DNA of 64,000 nucleotides from Triplophysa rosa (GCF_024868665.1 NC_079913.1:7332819-7396818); one strand, 5' to 3'. Counted from the first letter of the stretch, positions 50,103-61,086 are shown. Numbers and translations are program-made. The notes: generated by a model not told the origin, from the sequence alone.

Positions 50103-50105
50103 TTT

Positions 50106-50356
50106 GTGTGTGTCCACTTAACTATATTTTGAGGATGATTTTGTACCCAAAAGTGAGCAAAACCTTCCTTTGGGGGATGTTCTTATTTTTAAAAAGACAA
50201 AAAATATAGTAATTTAAGCTTTTTTCGAAATGTCGTGATGGGACATTTTTTACATTTGTCCCATCAAATGCCACACAAAATTTACAAAGCTTGGCTGGGT
50301 GCATTTAAAATTGTATAGATCGTTTTTTTTTACTGCAAAAACATTTGTGAACTGAC
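50106..50356. other. Part of a local duplication (unit A, left)
   Basis: CTTGGCTGGGTGCATTTAAA at 50289-50308 matches TGGGCTGGGTGCAAGTAAA at 51798-51816. Otherwise unrecognised. Confidence 0.5.
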
Positions 50357-50677
50357 GCCCCGTTCAGACCGCCAGCGACAAAGCGACATGATTCCATTCA
50401 TTTCAATGAAGGGCTGGCGACACGAGCGACAGTGACTGTTGGCAACAGGAAGTGGGCGTGTCTAGCGACACGACAAAGTTGAGGATCGCTCAACTTTATG
50501 CAAATGCTGAGAGACTTTCAGGAGCGTCTACCAATAGGAGTAAAGCAGCAGTGGTCACGTCATCCATCTCTGGTCTGTTACTGCAGGGTTTGTTTATAGA
50601 TGTTACTAGAGCAATCAAAGCTAGGAACGCCTTCTAACGACCTCGTAGCAAGAGACTAGCGATGGCGGTCTGAACGC
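50357..50677. mobile_element. TIR element with CGTTCAGACCGCC ends
   Basis: Left CCCCGTTCAGACCGCCAGCG and right GCGATGGCGGTCTGAACGC are inverted termini about 320 bp apart. Non-coding; superfamily not assigned. It interrupts unit A of the local duplication. Confidence 0.8.
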
Positions 50678-50684
50678 TTAGTAA

Positions 50685-50945
50685 CTATGTAGCTCTGATG
50701 TAACTTGTAAACAATATGCAGTGTTATAGATACAAATGCATTATTGTTACTGTATGAATTATCATCTTACCTTCACCATACTATACAATTGGAATAATTT
50801 GTGGTAGTCCACATGAAAACAACTCCTGTAGCATACTAAAAAATGTACTATAGCATAGTATAATTACTGTAGTATTCTATAGTATTCTAATATATAACTA
50901 TAGTAAATTAATAAAATGTAGTTTACATCAGTTTAGTATTGTAGA
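50685..50945. repeat. Local duplication, unit A (right part)
   Basis: TATGCAGTGTTATAG, TACCTTCACCATA and GGTAGTCCACATGAAAA recur in the same order at 51857-52015. AT-rich, non-coding. Confidence 0.75.
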
Positions 50946-51033
50946 AATTGTAATACAGTTTACTTTAAAGTATTTTTTCATGTGGGAGTGTACATAATTC
51001 ATATGAACAAAAAAAGGAATAAGGGGGCCTTAA

Positions 51034-51748
51034 AGTGGCCCTAACACATGCGGTTTCTGCCAATCTCATATTAATCTTGAGTACCTATAGAGTAATACTG
51101 CATACTTTGTATCTTCGAAGAGTATTTAGTTTGATCACATTTATAAAAGATAGATACAGCTGTACGATTATTTCTGAAAGCAAACGGCGCGTGCGGGGGG
51201 GAGGGGTAGGCTGAACTAAAGCACGTGTGCACCCATTGCCAACAAAACACAGACATAAGTTTCACTCACCGCATGCGGTTCATGTCCGGCATCTTTTAGC
51301 GCTGGGACAGCTCCATATATCAGTTTCAAACAATCTCCAAATCCAGCGTTATATCCACCATTTATATAACATTCATCACCCAAATGCAGTGAACAAACAA
51401 ACACCTGAACTTCGCAAACGTATGCTCTCTCTCTCTCCTGCACACAAGTGAAACTGACGTCTGCGCATGCTCCTTCTCCTGCTCTCCTTGCTGCCGCGTG
51501 GGCGTGCCGCATGCTTTTCTGGGAGAATTGTCCAATAAGGGACTAAGAAAAATTGTTACGGAACAGTATTATGTTCGAAAAAAACTTTCTGAAACCTGTA
51601 CGATCGCAGGGGGAGTGTATCGAGCACAGAAATCCTACGTAATACGCCCAACTAGTTTTTTGAGAAGTTAACCATGTTAAGCACGAGAAGACAGCGCGTT
51701 TAACATTGTAAAGAAGTCAGAATGCATGACACACCGTTGCAGCACCCC
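51034..51748 (-). mobile_element. TTAA-inserting DNA element, copy 2 (~715 bp)
   Basis: Homologous along its length to 4647-5384. Left TTAA at 51030-51033; the right TTAA is mutated. The minus-strand frame again reads HLGDECYINGGYNAGF and VPALKDAGHEPH, followed by a gtgagt donor-like site. It has gained a CT run and CpG-rich pieces relative to copy 1. Confidence 0.8.
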
Positions 51749-51794
51749 TTTACATTTTTTGGAAGGTCTTTGGAGGGTCTTACCCCTCTGAAGT

Positions 51795-52020
51795 CTGGGC
51801 TGGGTGCAAGTAAAATTCTTTTTATGTAGCTTTTGTTACATACTTTGATGTCAATAGTATGCAGTGTTATAGGTTAAAAATACAATATATTTATAAACAT
51901 ATCACCTTCACCATAATATAATTTTATGGTAGTCCACATGAAAAAACACTGTAGTATGCTATAAAATTGATTACTGTAGTACTCCATTGTATTCTGTAGT
52001 ATTATCTAAAGCAACTTAAT
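51795..52020. repeat. Local duplication, unit B
   Basis: Matches 50289-50353 and 50685-50911 without the intervening TIR element, so the duplication preceded that insertion or the element never reached this copy. Confidence 0.7.
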
Positions 52021-53721
52021 CAACTAGAAATAGAAAAGAATATCACTCATCTCAATCTGTTTCATATTAAGATAAAAACTAAAAACAAATTGACCAATAT
52101 ATGGCTGCAGAAGGAACTAACTTTTGCCCTTTGACCCTGGGTTGTTTTACCCCTGGGTCTTTCTTTGACCATTGCCCTTGTGGCCTTGAGCAATACCTTC
52201 AACCTTCTGTCCTAGCTGGCATGACAGGCAAAAAGACAGAAGTGTTGTAAAAACAGCTTTCCTCATTTCAGAAGCTCACCAAATCCGTCATCTGCTTTCA
52301 TACCGCAAGGCTCTCAGGAGATTCTGTTTTCTCATATCTCTGAACAGGCGCTGGGCTTGAGTGTCTGTAGCCTTTAGTGCCTGCAGGAGAAAGAGAGTTT
52401 TAGGTCATTTTGGAGTTTTTGAAAGTATCTTTATCAGCAGCGGTAAAGGTCTGCTTTCCATCCATTAGCATAAAGTGTGTGGATACATGTTTTAATTTCT
52501 GGAGTAGCTTCACATTTTTTCTTTCTTTATCTCCACCTCCCTCCTCACAGTCGCTGTCCTGGAGGCTTAGTTGTGGCGCTGACGTGGTGAGGTCAAATGT
52601 CACAGGCAGACAGTGTCTGCGCTCTTCCCCGTGCAGATGTCGCCGCTGTTACCGCAGACGAATAATTAACGCTCTCAGCCAATCACATGCATCATTCATG
52701 AGGCTTCTGTCTTTATCTCTCTCTTAGTTTCTCTCTCTCTATCTTCTCTGGTGCTGCAGAGGTCAGATATCTTGTTTATTAGACCTCTGCGTTTCGCAGC
52801 CAGCGGGAGGCATGCGGTCGAGGCGATGCAGTTTTTAAGCAGCAGTTTTTGGGCTTTAACTATCATCACCCCGACAGCCAGTTAGATGGGGCTGTGTACC
52901 AGAGAATGATTGATGTACCTTCTCCCTCTCCATCTTTATGAGTGCCAGCCTCTCGCAGATGGCATCGAACAGACGCTTAGGCGAGATAGGATTTGAAAAT
53001 AATTGGATCAGCTCGACTCGAGCGCACGACGCAGATCTACGCAAGCGCCTATGAAACAAATTTAAAAGCCTATGCTTTAGAAGAAAAGAGCTGGGGGTCA
53101 TGGGGGATACGGCAGTTTGTTTGCCACTCTAAATTGGCGGATCCATGCAGCATAGCCTTGATCATGGCATCGCGTTAGATGAAGCTCGGGGGTCCCATCG
53201 CTCTCTCACAGCCCCTGTGAGGGGCCCGGGGCAGGGGGTCTGGCACAGGCGGAGTTTCAACAGAGCAGCCATGGTTTGCCACATGCCACTGTGTGGCGTG
53301 ACGTAACATACGCTCCCTCGTTTATTGACAGTTGGTATGTGTATACATGAGCACACTTGTTAAGAAACATGGACAAGATTCACACTAACTACATGATTCA
53401 AACATACAGGTTAATTTGTGTACAGTGTTGGCTTCCAATAGATTGGAACACTCTGGAAAATCAGGAGTCATGGCGTTCACTAAGGGCTGAGTTCCAAATT
53501 TACAAAAATAATTAAACGTATATTTTTCTGGCTGCACTCAAGTGGTAAAATAGTTTTCCTTTGATTGTCTGTGCAGAGACTGAAATTGATTAAAAAATAG
53601 ATCCAATCTCAACTCCGGAGAGGACTGCGAAGCGGTCTACATTAGCATTTTTAAAATTATTTAAAACGTGTGGCGCTGGCTGCTGAGTCGCTTACGTTTA
53701 TTTTAGAAAATAAAAAAATCA
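52021..53721. other. Intronic stretch without recognised features
   Basis: GC-balanced from 52540 to 53340, otherwise AT-rich. No gene or repeat recognised apart from a short CT run near 52730-52745. Confidence 0.45.
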
Positions 53722-54068
53722 AGATTTATTCTTCTTTTCGGTATTTAAAGGGACAGTTCACCCAAACATTCTGTCATCATAAACTCACCCTCGAGTTTTT
53801 CCAAATCTATATAAATTTCTTTGATACTTGAAAAAATGCTTGTAATCAAACAGTTCTTGGCCACCATTGACTGCCATAGTAGAAAAAATGACAATGGTAT
53901 TCAAAAGTGCCCCAGAACTGTATGCTGTCCTACATTCTTCAAAATATCTTCTTTTGTGTTCAACAGAACAAAAATAATCCTGCTCTTTTACATACAAGAA
54001 AAGCGTAGTGGCCATGTGCTGTAGTGTAAAGTTCCAAAAAGTACAAAACCGCATCATAATACCATTAA
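53722..54068 (+). repeat. Direct repeat flanking the 55423 exon, copy 1 (MITE plus flank)
   Basis: Begins AGATTTATTCTTCTTTTCGG, then TTTAAAGGGACAGTTCACCC, and ends CGCATCATAATACCATTAA. The same order occurs at 56439-56898. The core is a palindromic MITE of the longer subfamily lacking its right terminus. Confidence 0.9.
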
Positions 54069-55280
54069 CAATTGTCAGTTTACTTTATTCCAAGTCTTTT
54101 AAAACCATACAATAGCATTATGTGAAGAACAGACTCTGATTTGTTATTTTGAGAGTCCCAAGTAATTCAAACTTGGAACTGTGTGCTTAGTTACGAGACA
54201 CCAATGCATTGGAATGTTTAGCATTCAACCTCATATTATGGTAAAACATTTACGTTTGTAGTCCATCATTTGGAAAAGATTCTCATCATTTGGAAAAAAA
54301 TTATGATGTTTCAGAATCATACAGAAATCATAAAGATCAATTCTGACAATTTTGTGGTGTTTTTCTTTCCTTTTTAAAGTTTGCCAGCTCCAGTCACTAT
54401 TCATTGTGATATGAATAAAAAAAAGCAAACGAGAACAAAATATTCTTTAATATTCCATAGAAGAACCCCATATTATGCAAAAGAGCAGCAGAACATGTTT
54501 TGTGTGGTCGTTTTGGATGACCTGTTTCTTTAAATGGAGTGTCAGGAAGAATGCAATGAAGTTTGAGGTTTCTCGGACACGAAGCAGACTGTTTGCTTGT
54601 TACTCTGGGCTGACAGTTCTATTAAGCACAGGACGTCATATCAGGGGAATTCTCTGTGCTCTTTAGAATGACGCATCAGTCCCCGGTGGCCCCGAGCGTC
54701 TAATCTCGCACCTGGTCATCCCGATGTCTGTGTTTGCACTTCTTGTCTTCACGCGTTTTAAATCCTCCATGCCAAACACACCCTTATCTCCGGCAGACCT
54801 TTCTGAGCTAAGAGTTACAGACAGATGGTAATTCACTTCAGAATGAGCACACACATACACACAGTGCCTCTTTCCATGTCTTTTGACTGTGACCTGTGTG
54901 GATGTATGTAATTGCCTCGTGGCAGTGCCCATCATCTTGAACAAACATGAGGGACCCAGGGCCATGTCAGCATCCATCAGCACGGCAAACACGCACACAC
55001 ACACACCTGTGCTTCTCTGCATAAGTGAATGTGACCTTCAGAAATGCAGAGACTTGCCTCAGAGAGTTACAGGAAGTCAGTGCCCATCGCCATCTCTCGT
55101 GCCTCATTGATCGCCTAGTGTCGCGCTCACACACACACAAACTCTTTTGGGTTTGATAGTCACCCCGCGCTCACGTCTCATTGACAACACAGACTACTGC
55201 GGCAGTTCGGTTGTCATTGCGTTTACGTCACCACTGCTGGTTAATAATATATGCCAGTTTATTGTAGAGTTTGAACAAGA
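54069..55280. other. Intronic stretch without recognised features
   Basis: No gene or bounded repeat recognised. Short CA runs near 54990-55003 and 55131-55140. Confidence 0.45.
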
Positions 55281-55367
55281 TTAAGGGATACTTCACCCTT
55301 CATCTCATTCCAAACCTGTGTGACTTTCTTTCTTGTGCAGAAAAGAAAAAAGCAATTTTGAACATTT
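55281..55367. mobile_element. Palindromic MITE left-arm fragment
   Basis: TTAAGGGATACTTCACCC, CATTCCAAACCTGTGTGACT and TTCTTTCTTGTGCAGAA match the family's left arm. It stops about 55 bp before an exoc4 exon. Confidence 0.75.
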
Positions 55368-55422
55368 GTCGGGTTTGTTTTATAGCTCAGGCTCTCATAT
55401 ATGTGTCTATGTGTCTCCTCAG

Positions 55423-55552
55423 GCTCAGACGCCCAGGTAAGCAGTGAGAGCGTACGCAGCCGAGAGCAGATCCTCCAGACGTTGACCGACCTGTCCAGAT
55501 CCTTCCAGGACATCGCTGACCGTTGCCTGCTAGTTCTGCATCTAGAGGTCAG
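55423..55552 (+). CDS. exoc4: Exocyst complex component 4 (Sec8), window exon 6
   Basis: 130 nt, segment residues 264-306 plus two bases. Encodes a Ser-rich start ([16 protein letters not shown]) and then [20 protein letters not shown] and LVLHLEVR. The second part is clearly EXOC4; the Ser-rich part is the variable linker and may be flexible and a phosphorylation target (inference). Acceptor GTCTCCTCAG; donor CAG|gtaggt. A strong donor look-alike, CAG|gtaagc, sits 14 nt into the exon at 55434-55439. Confidence 0.95.
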
Positions 55553-55677
55553 GTAGGTCAAACCACTCCATCTCACCAGTGCCTACAGTGATGTTGTTTC
55601 CAACCGTATTGCTTCAGCAGATTATAAATAAAGGATATTTTTGTGGTGTTTATTGAAAAGTTAGAAGCTATAGATGT

Positions 55678-55704
55678 ATATTTTTGAGTGAAACGTTCCT
55701 TTAA
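55678..55704. mobile_element. MITE right-terminus fragment
   Basis: TTTTTGAGTGAAACGTTCCT followed by TTAA agrees at about 20 of 24 positions with the right end of the palindromic family. Very short, so moderate confidence only. Confidence 0.5.
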
Positions 55705-56169
55705 AACTAGTTTTCTGTCATCCCGCACTTAAAGTCAACCCGGCACCCCCTCACGCTTAAGTGCACCGATAGGTCATTCTCTCTGCCCACGCCCTCCCTC
55801 CCGCTCGCCCGAATATTCTCTGATATCGTTTAGCTGTGATCCTGTTTGTGATTTGGAAACAATAACTGGCAGCCCCCATGCTACGCGTTATTGACTATTT
55901 CCATCAAGCAAATTTCCCCTGACTGTGCTTGAGGGTAAATTAAGCCATCAGAGAAGGTAAGAAGGAGATGGTGTAGGCTTTATGGTTTGGTAGCAGGGCG
56001 ACTTCGCTTAAAGCTTTTGTAGTGCTGAATGTGAAGGGGGAGGTTTTATTGCAGCGCTGCTGAAGGTAGAACCACGGGAGGCCATTACTGAAACTCTCTT
56101 TGTCTTACCTTCACTGTTTGTATCTCTTCTCTCTGTTTATCTACTGTAAGCACCAGGGTTATTATCATT

Positions 56170-56438
56170 AGTGAAAGCTAATACAACAATTCAAAGAAAA
56201 TGTTTTGTTTAGGGAAATAATAAAAATACATCATTTCTCAAAAAAAGCTACTTGAAACACTTTTTTAAATGACCCCAAGAGTAAATTGAAACAGTGGAAA
56301 CAGGTGAGAATAACAGAAAGGATGCTCTGTATTTTTTCAGACCTAAAAAACTGCAAAGAAAACAAGTTCATATTTACTTTCAAGCAATACAACAGTAATA
56401 TTTGTACAGGTATTTAGGAAAAGTTTTTTGTGATAACA
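56170..56438 (-). mobile_element. Inverted partial copy of the 44295-44686 element
   Basis: Read on the minus strand: TTTTCCTAAATACCTGTACA, ATATGAACTTGTTTTCTTTG and AGGTCTGAAAAAATACAGAG follow the order seen at 44474-44580. Termini missing. Confidence 0.75.
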
Positions 56439-56898
56439 GATTTATTCTTCTTTTCGGTAATTAAAGGGACAGTCCACCCAAAAATGAAAATTCTGTCATC
56501 ATAAACTCACCCTCGAGTTTTTCCAAATCTATATAAATTTCTTTGTTCTGATGAACACAGAGAAAGAAACTTGAAAGAATGCTTGTAACCAAGCAGTTCT
56601 TGGCCACCATTGACTGCCATAATAGAAAAAATTACAATGGCATTCAAAAGTGCCCCAGAACTGTTTGCTGTCCTACATTCTTCAAAATATCTTCTTTTGT
56701 GTTCAACAGAACAAAGAAATGTAAATAACTTAAGTAAATAAAAATACAATTTTAATAAATAATTTAGTCAAAACAAAACTGTAAATAAAATTAATAAAAT
56801 AAAATTAATAATCCTGCTCTTTTACATACAAGAAAAGTGTTGTGGCCATGTGCTGTAAAGTTCCAAAAAGTACAAAACCGCATCATAATACCATTAAA
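56439..56898 (+). repeat. Direct repeat flanking the 55423 exon, copy 2
   Basis: Same order of blocks as 53722-54068, but longer: it keeps an extra GAACACAGAGAAAGAAAC piece in the left arm and about 80 bp of AT-rich DNA after the MITE arm. The longer form looks ancestral, with deletions in copy 1. Confidence 0.9.
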
Positions 56899-57452
56899 AA
56901 TACTGCCAAATAAGCATTTATAAAATGTAAACTAAATATATTAATATGATCACATTTTGTTAACTGAATTAAAATATGTAATTAAAAAATATATACTAGA
57001 AAACGAGAACCAAGCTAAAACTAGAACATATAAAACCACTAGATAGAACAGTTATGAAGTGAAAGTTGAATTTAATAAAAAGTATAATAAAAAAAATAGA
57101 AATAAAAATCTCACTTAAATTAAAACTATGCACTTATACTGAGGTTTATTACCCCATGGACAAATATATATTTTTTAACAAACACAAGTTCACATTACAG
57201 TCCATCATTCCAGTTCACTCTCTATAGTCTGAATCTTTCCAGCATCTAGAGTTTATATCAGGACCAATGACATCAAAGTGCCTTCAAAAACAATGCTTAT
57301 AAAATCTATATTTGCATTTAGATGGGAAGAGTACTACACAATCCAACCAGAATTCAAAATCCTGTATAATCTCCCAATCAAGCAATTCTGAAATCTGTGT
57401 TTGTATTTGTCTTGTAAGAATCATCCCCCGCCTGTTGTCTGTACCCCCTCAG

Positions 57453-57631
57453 AGTCCACTGTTTTCATTATCTGATCCCTCTGGCTAAACAAGGCAACTA
57501 CGCCATCGTGGCCAATGCAGCCAGCATGGACTACGACCCCCTGGTGGTGAAGTTGAATAAAGACATCAGTGCCATAGAGGAAGTGATGGGAGCCGGCCTG
57601 CAACAGCACAAATTCCAGTATATTTTTGAGG
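57453..57631 (+). CDS. exoc4: Exocyst complex component 4 (Sec8), window exon 7
   Basis: 179 nt, segment residues 307-366 plus one base. Encodes [20 protein letters not shown], then [20 protein letters not shown] and [12 protein letters not shown], nearly identical to vertebrate EXOC4 as recalled. The first base completes Arg (AG-A). Acceptor TACCCCCTCAG; donor GAGG|gtgagt. It lies only 82 bp from the following exon. This is one of the most conserved parts of the protein, in the C-terminal rod. Confidence 0.97.
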
Positions 57632-57713
57632 GTGAGTGAGCTCCTGCCTTAACAGCATGTTTACGTAAACTCTTTTCTATTCGTTCCCATCCTGACTGTG
57701 TCTGTTCTTGCAG
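57632..57713 (+). other. exoc4: 82-bp exoc4 intron (window exons 7 to 8)
   Basis: A minimal intron: gtgagt donor, a candidate branch site in TCCTGAC about 22 nt before the acceptor, and TGTCTGTTCTTGCAG. Likely removed by intron definition, unlike the multi-kilobase introns elsewhere. Confidence 0.95.
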
Positions 57714-57873
57714 GCCTGGGTCACCTGATCTCCTGTATCCTGATAAATGGGGCTCAGTACTTTAAGCGCATCAGTGAGTCGGGCATCAAAAAGATGTGCA
57801 GGAACATTTTCGTGCTCCAGCAGAACCTCACCAACATCACAATGTCGCGCGAGGCCGATCTGGATTTCGCCAG
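57714..57873 (+). CDS. exoc4: Exocyst complex component 4 (Sec8), window exon 8
   Basis: 160 nt, segment residues 367-419 plus two bases. Encodes [40 protein letters not shown] and [10 protein letters not shown], matching EXOC4. Acceptor TTCTTGCAG; donor CAG|gtagaa, which lacks the usual G at +5. A tRNA-like SINE begins 15 bp downstream. No disruption of frame. Confidence 0.97.
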
Positions 57874-57888
57874 GTAGAAATATGTCTG

Positions 57889-57965
57889 CAGCTTAGCTAG
57901 TAGAGCGTGGCGCTTGCAATGAAAAAGTCATTGGTTCAGTTCTTAGGGAACAAATGTCACTAGAT
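57889..57965 (+). mobile_element. tRNA-derived SINE head
   Basis: AGCTTAGCTAGTAGAGCG (A-box region) and CATTGGTTCAGTTCTTAGGG (B-box region, degraded) align with the heads at 25665 and 39686. The tail is not evident. Confidence 0.65.
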
Positions 57966-58885
57966 TTCAATGCATTAGGGACCATTGAGACGCGTCATGA
58001 TGAAATAGGAACTTCAATTTTTCTTAACTCTTAACTTATTACTGTGAGGGCATTAAAATCAAATAGATTAATGTGTATTCTGTACAAACAATGATCAATA
58101 TTGCTGCATTTATTCCCTTGATTATTATAGCGCTGACTTATTGACAATCCCCAATCAATTCTCTCTCTCTTTCTCTCTCTACACATAGCATGAAATAAAA
58201 TAATGAAGGTTCACTCATGTAACACACACATGCAGCTGTGTGTTGAGTAGTTTTGTTATAGCAGGATTCATTGACAGACATGTAAGCAAGTAAGGATGCT
58301 AGTGATGCTAGAGATGGAGAAATGCCCACAAGGAAGAGGGGAATCTTTGGCCGCTCTCCCGTCTGAATGCTTGCTGTGGGCATCTGGGCCAAGGACGCGG
58401 TAATAACCATCGATTTGAGTTAACGCCGAACGGCGCAGTGGCCAAACCCAGCGGCATTCTACAGTTGCAGAAGGCTTTGGACGCAGTGCCATCTAGTGAT
58501 GAGAAACACAGCCATGATGCATTAACACTGCAGAGCTTGATTCTAAATGTGAAGGCTGAAGTGAGAAGTTGGTGTAGTTAAATGAGGGGTGTAGGTTGTG
58601 TGGAGAGGACGGGTACCAGAGAAACTAAAACGTTGAAGTTTGAATTAGGAGTAAACAGATTTGCAGATTCCCTCTGAAGGTTTTCATTTTTGATGACCTT
58701 GGACCCGATGTTGGTTCCTTTAGCAAAATCACACCGCTTTTACTTTCACTGCAAGCTTGCGCACACACACATACAGTACACATACCATCTGCTCAAAGCC
58801 TTAGAGTGAGCCAGACCATGTCCCAGAGTCCTGCAGGTGCTTCAGTAATGTCTAATCAACGTCACCCAAATCTGGCAGGAGACTG
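57966..58885. other. Intronic stretch without recognised features
   Basis: Only a short CT run near 58160-58180 is recognised. Confidence 0.45.
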
Positions 58886-58887
58886 CT

Positions 58888-58949
<62 letters not shown>

Positions 58950-58995
58950 TTCAATCCCCGTATTTCTCTAGCCTAGTTCCCTCTCTCTCTCTCTC

Positions 58996-59038
<43 letters not shown>
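58886..59038. repeat. (TG)n followed by (CT)n
   Basis: (TG)n at 58886-58947 and (CT)n at 58981-59038 with one CG interruption, separated by about 33 bp. Confidence 0.97.
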
Positions 59039-59040
<2 letters not shown>

Positions 59041-61078
59041 AAAAGGCTGGATCAATGAGGAAAGGAAATAAGTCAGTTCAGAGACTCTCTCAACTAGTTG
59101 ACTGATATATGGGGTTCAGAGGTCATGCTGTTGGAAAAGCACCTGTCTAGTGAGGGCATTTGTAAAGGCCGCTGGAAAACCGACATTTAGCCGCCATGTC
59201 AAGGTGACGGCCTGGTCTGTTTACACTCTGGCTCCTGTGTGCTCCCGATAACCGCTAAACAAACCCGCAGTTGCACCTGACAGGGCATTTCTCTTTCTGT
59301 GTGTGTGTGTGTGATTCCAAGATTATTTTTGTAGCACTGTGTATACACTGGTCCCAAAACGTATACAGACAATGAAATCGCATAAAAAACCCTCATGTTG
59401 TTTAATGTGTGTTTATCCCATCCTGTTAGTCAACAAAGCAAATAAACCAATTACTCATGGATAAATGTGCTTATTAAAAATGATTAAAACAAAATATATC
59501 TGCAAGTAAATGTTTTTCAAATGTTATTCAATTATTAACCAAATTTAGAATAATAATAAGAATACAAAACAAAATAATAATTTAATCATCAATAATAATG
59601 CTAACAATAATGATATAAGGTTATTATTATTGTTGTTGTTAATATAATAAAATAAATATTGTTTATTTTTTAATGTTTGTTTATTCTTAAACAGTAATGT
59701 TTTTAAACATGTAAAGCCTTTATTTTGCTTGACATTTTTAGGTTTAGAAATACTTGTTTGGGGTCACTTAACGTGTTTCCTGTGAATAATCGCTTGGAGA
59801 GATGCCATGAAAAGTAGCATTCACAAGCACAATCAAACTCCCATCAGACACCAGTTTGTAAAAGCTCATGATCAGCACAGAGCAGCCAACAGCTAGATAC
59901 ATTATATGAGTGTGCAGCGGCCCAGCAACGCTTTCCATAAACCATTTATGAGCCTGTTCCGCTTGCCATCCCATAATTCCTTCCGTCCAGCTGTTTTGTC
60001 TTCGGCAGACCAAAGCCAAGCATCCCACGTTAAAACAGACCAGCTGACGACCCGTCTAATCGTCTAGCAGGAGGTAACAGCCGGGAAGGCCGATATGCAC
60101 TTTTGCACGGAAAGCATTAGCGTATGTTACCGTGGTGACAGGCGTGCGTGTTTATTTTGATGGAGAGGACCGTTTCGGGCATCTTGCCTGCACTTTGTCT
60201 CCTCCCAGCCGCTAACTAATGTGTTGTTGAGAATGCGCTGACAAAGGAAGCCCTAATGGCTTTAATATCGTACATGCTGGAAATTGGAGGAAATGAATTG
60301 TGCTGATTCCAGTTTTTTTCACCGTCTCCCTTCACGCCAACATACGTCTCCCAGCGTCCTTTGCTGCATGCATCATAAATTTGCTTGGTGCTCTTAGTAC
60401 TGTTCAGTCTAATTAAAACTTAATGACACTCCGAAAAACACCCACACAAACACACGCACAGGTGCAGGTAACATGTGACGAGTTGCCGTTCTTTATTATC
60501 TTCTTATGGGAGAGAAAATTTGAAAGGGAAAGAGAAGGAGGTGGTCTTAAAAGCCACAGAGAGTTAATCAGATTAGCAACTCACCGCTGTTTCGCAAAAT
60601 GCTTTTTAAATGCGCGTTTAATGAAGTGCGCCATTTCGTGGTCGGCCTGCCGGTCCCAGTTTAACAGCTGGCCAGCTGCCCTCTTTATGTTGACCTCTGT
60701 GATCTTTATGGTGAAGTGAGCAGGTGCAAGAAGAAATAGGTGAGCATCTCTACTCCATTGTTCTGCTTGGTGCCCTAATGAGCAGACAGGTCTGGTGAAT
60801 TAACACCCTGGCACGAGTTACTGGGACACTGTACTGTCAGGCCTGTTATAAATGGCTGTGTGTTTTCAGTGTCAGAGATGAATGGAGGTTAATGGAGCTG
60901 GCCCTCTTTCTGTCCTGCAGGTGCACTTGTGCTCAGATTAACACTTTCGGCACAATTTTGTCCTGGGTTTGTGAATCTTGAGTATTAAATCGGTTACACA
61001 TTGTATGCTGTGATCAGCATTTTAATAATAATGTTAATCTGTTATACCATTAGAGCTCAATATTTGATAAAAAGGGTT
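59039..61078. other. Intronic stretch without recognised features
   Basis: AT-rich at 59400-59760, GC-balanced at 59770-60960. No gene or defined repeat. Confidence 0.45.
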
Positions 61079-61086
61079 CCTCAGAG

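Larger units (their letters stand above)
48124..55422 (+). other. exoc4: 7.3-kb exoc4 intron (window exons 5 to 6)
   Basis: gtgagt donor to GTCTCCTCAG acceptor; one of the most repeat-dense introns here. No nested gene recognised. Confidence 0.92.
55553..57452 (+). other. exoc4: 1.9-kb exoc4 intron (window exons 6 to 7)
   Basis: gtaggt donor to TACCCCCTCAG acceptor. Starts with a small MITE terminus, then unrecognised DNA to about 56150, an inverted copy of the 44295 element, a direct repeat, and AT-rich DNA (56730-57120). Confidence 0.92.

Noticed and set aside
59334..59765. Possible element with GGTCCCAAA and TTTGGGGTCA ends
   Set aside because: The ends match too loosely and no target duplication was found.
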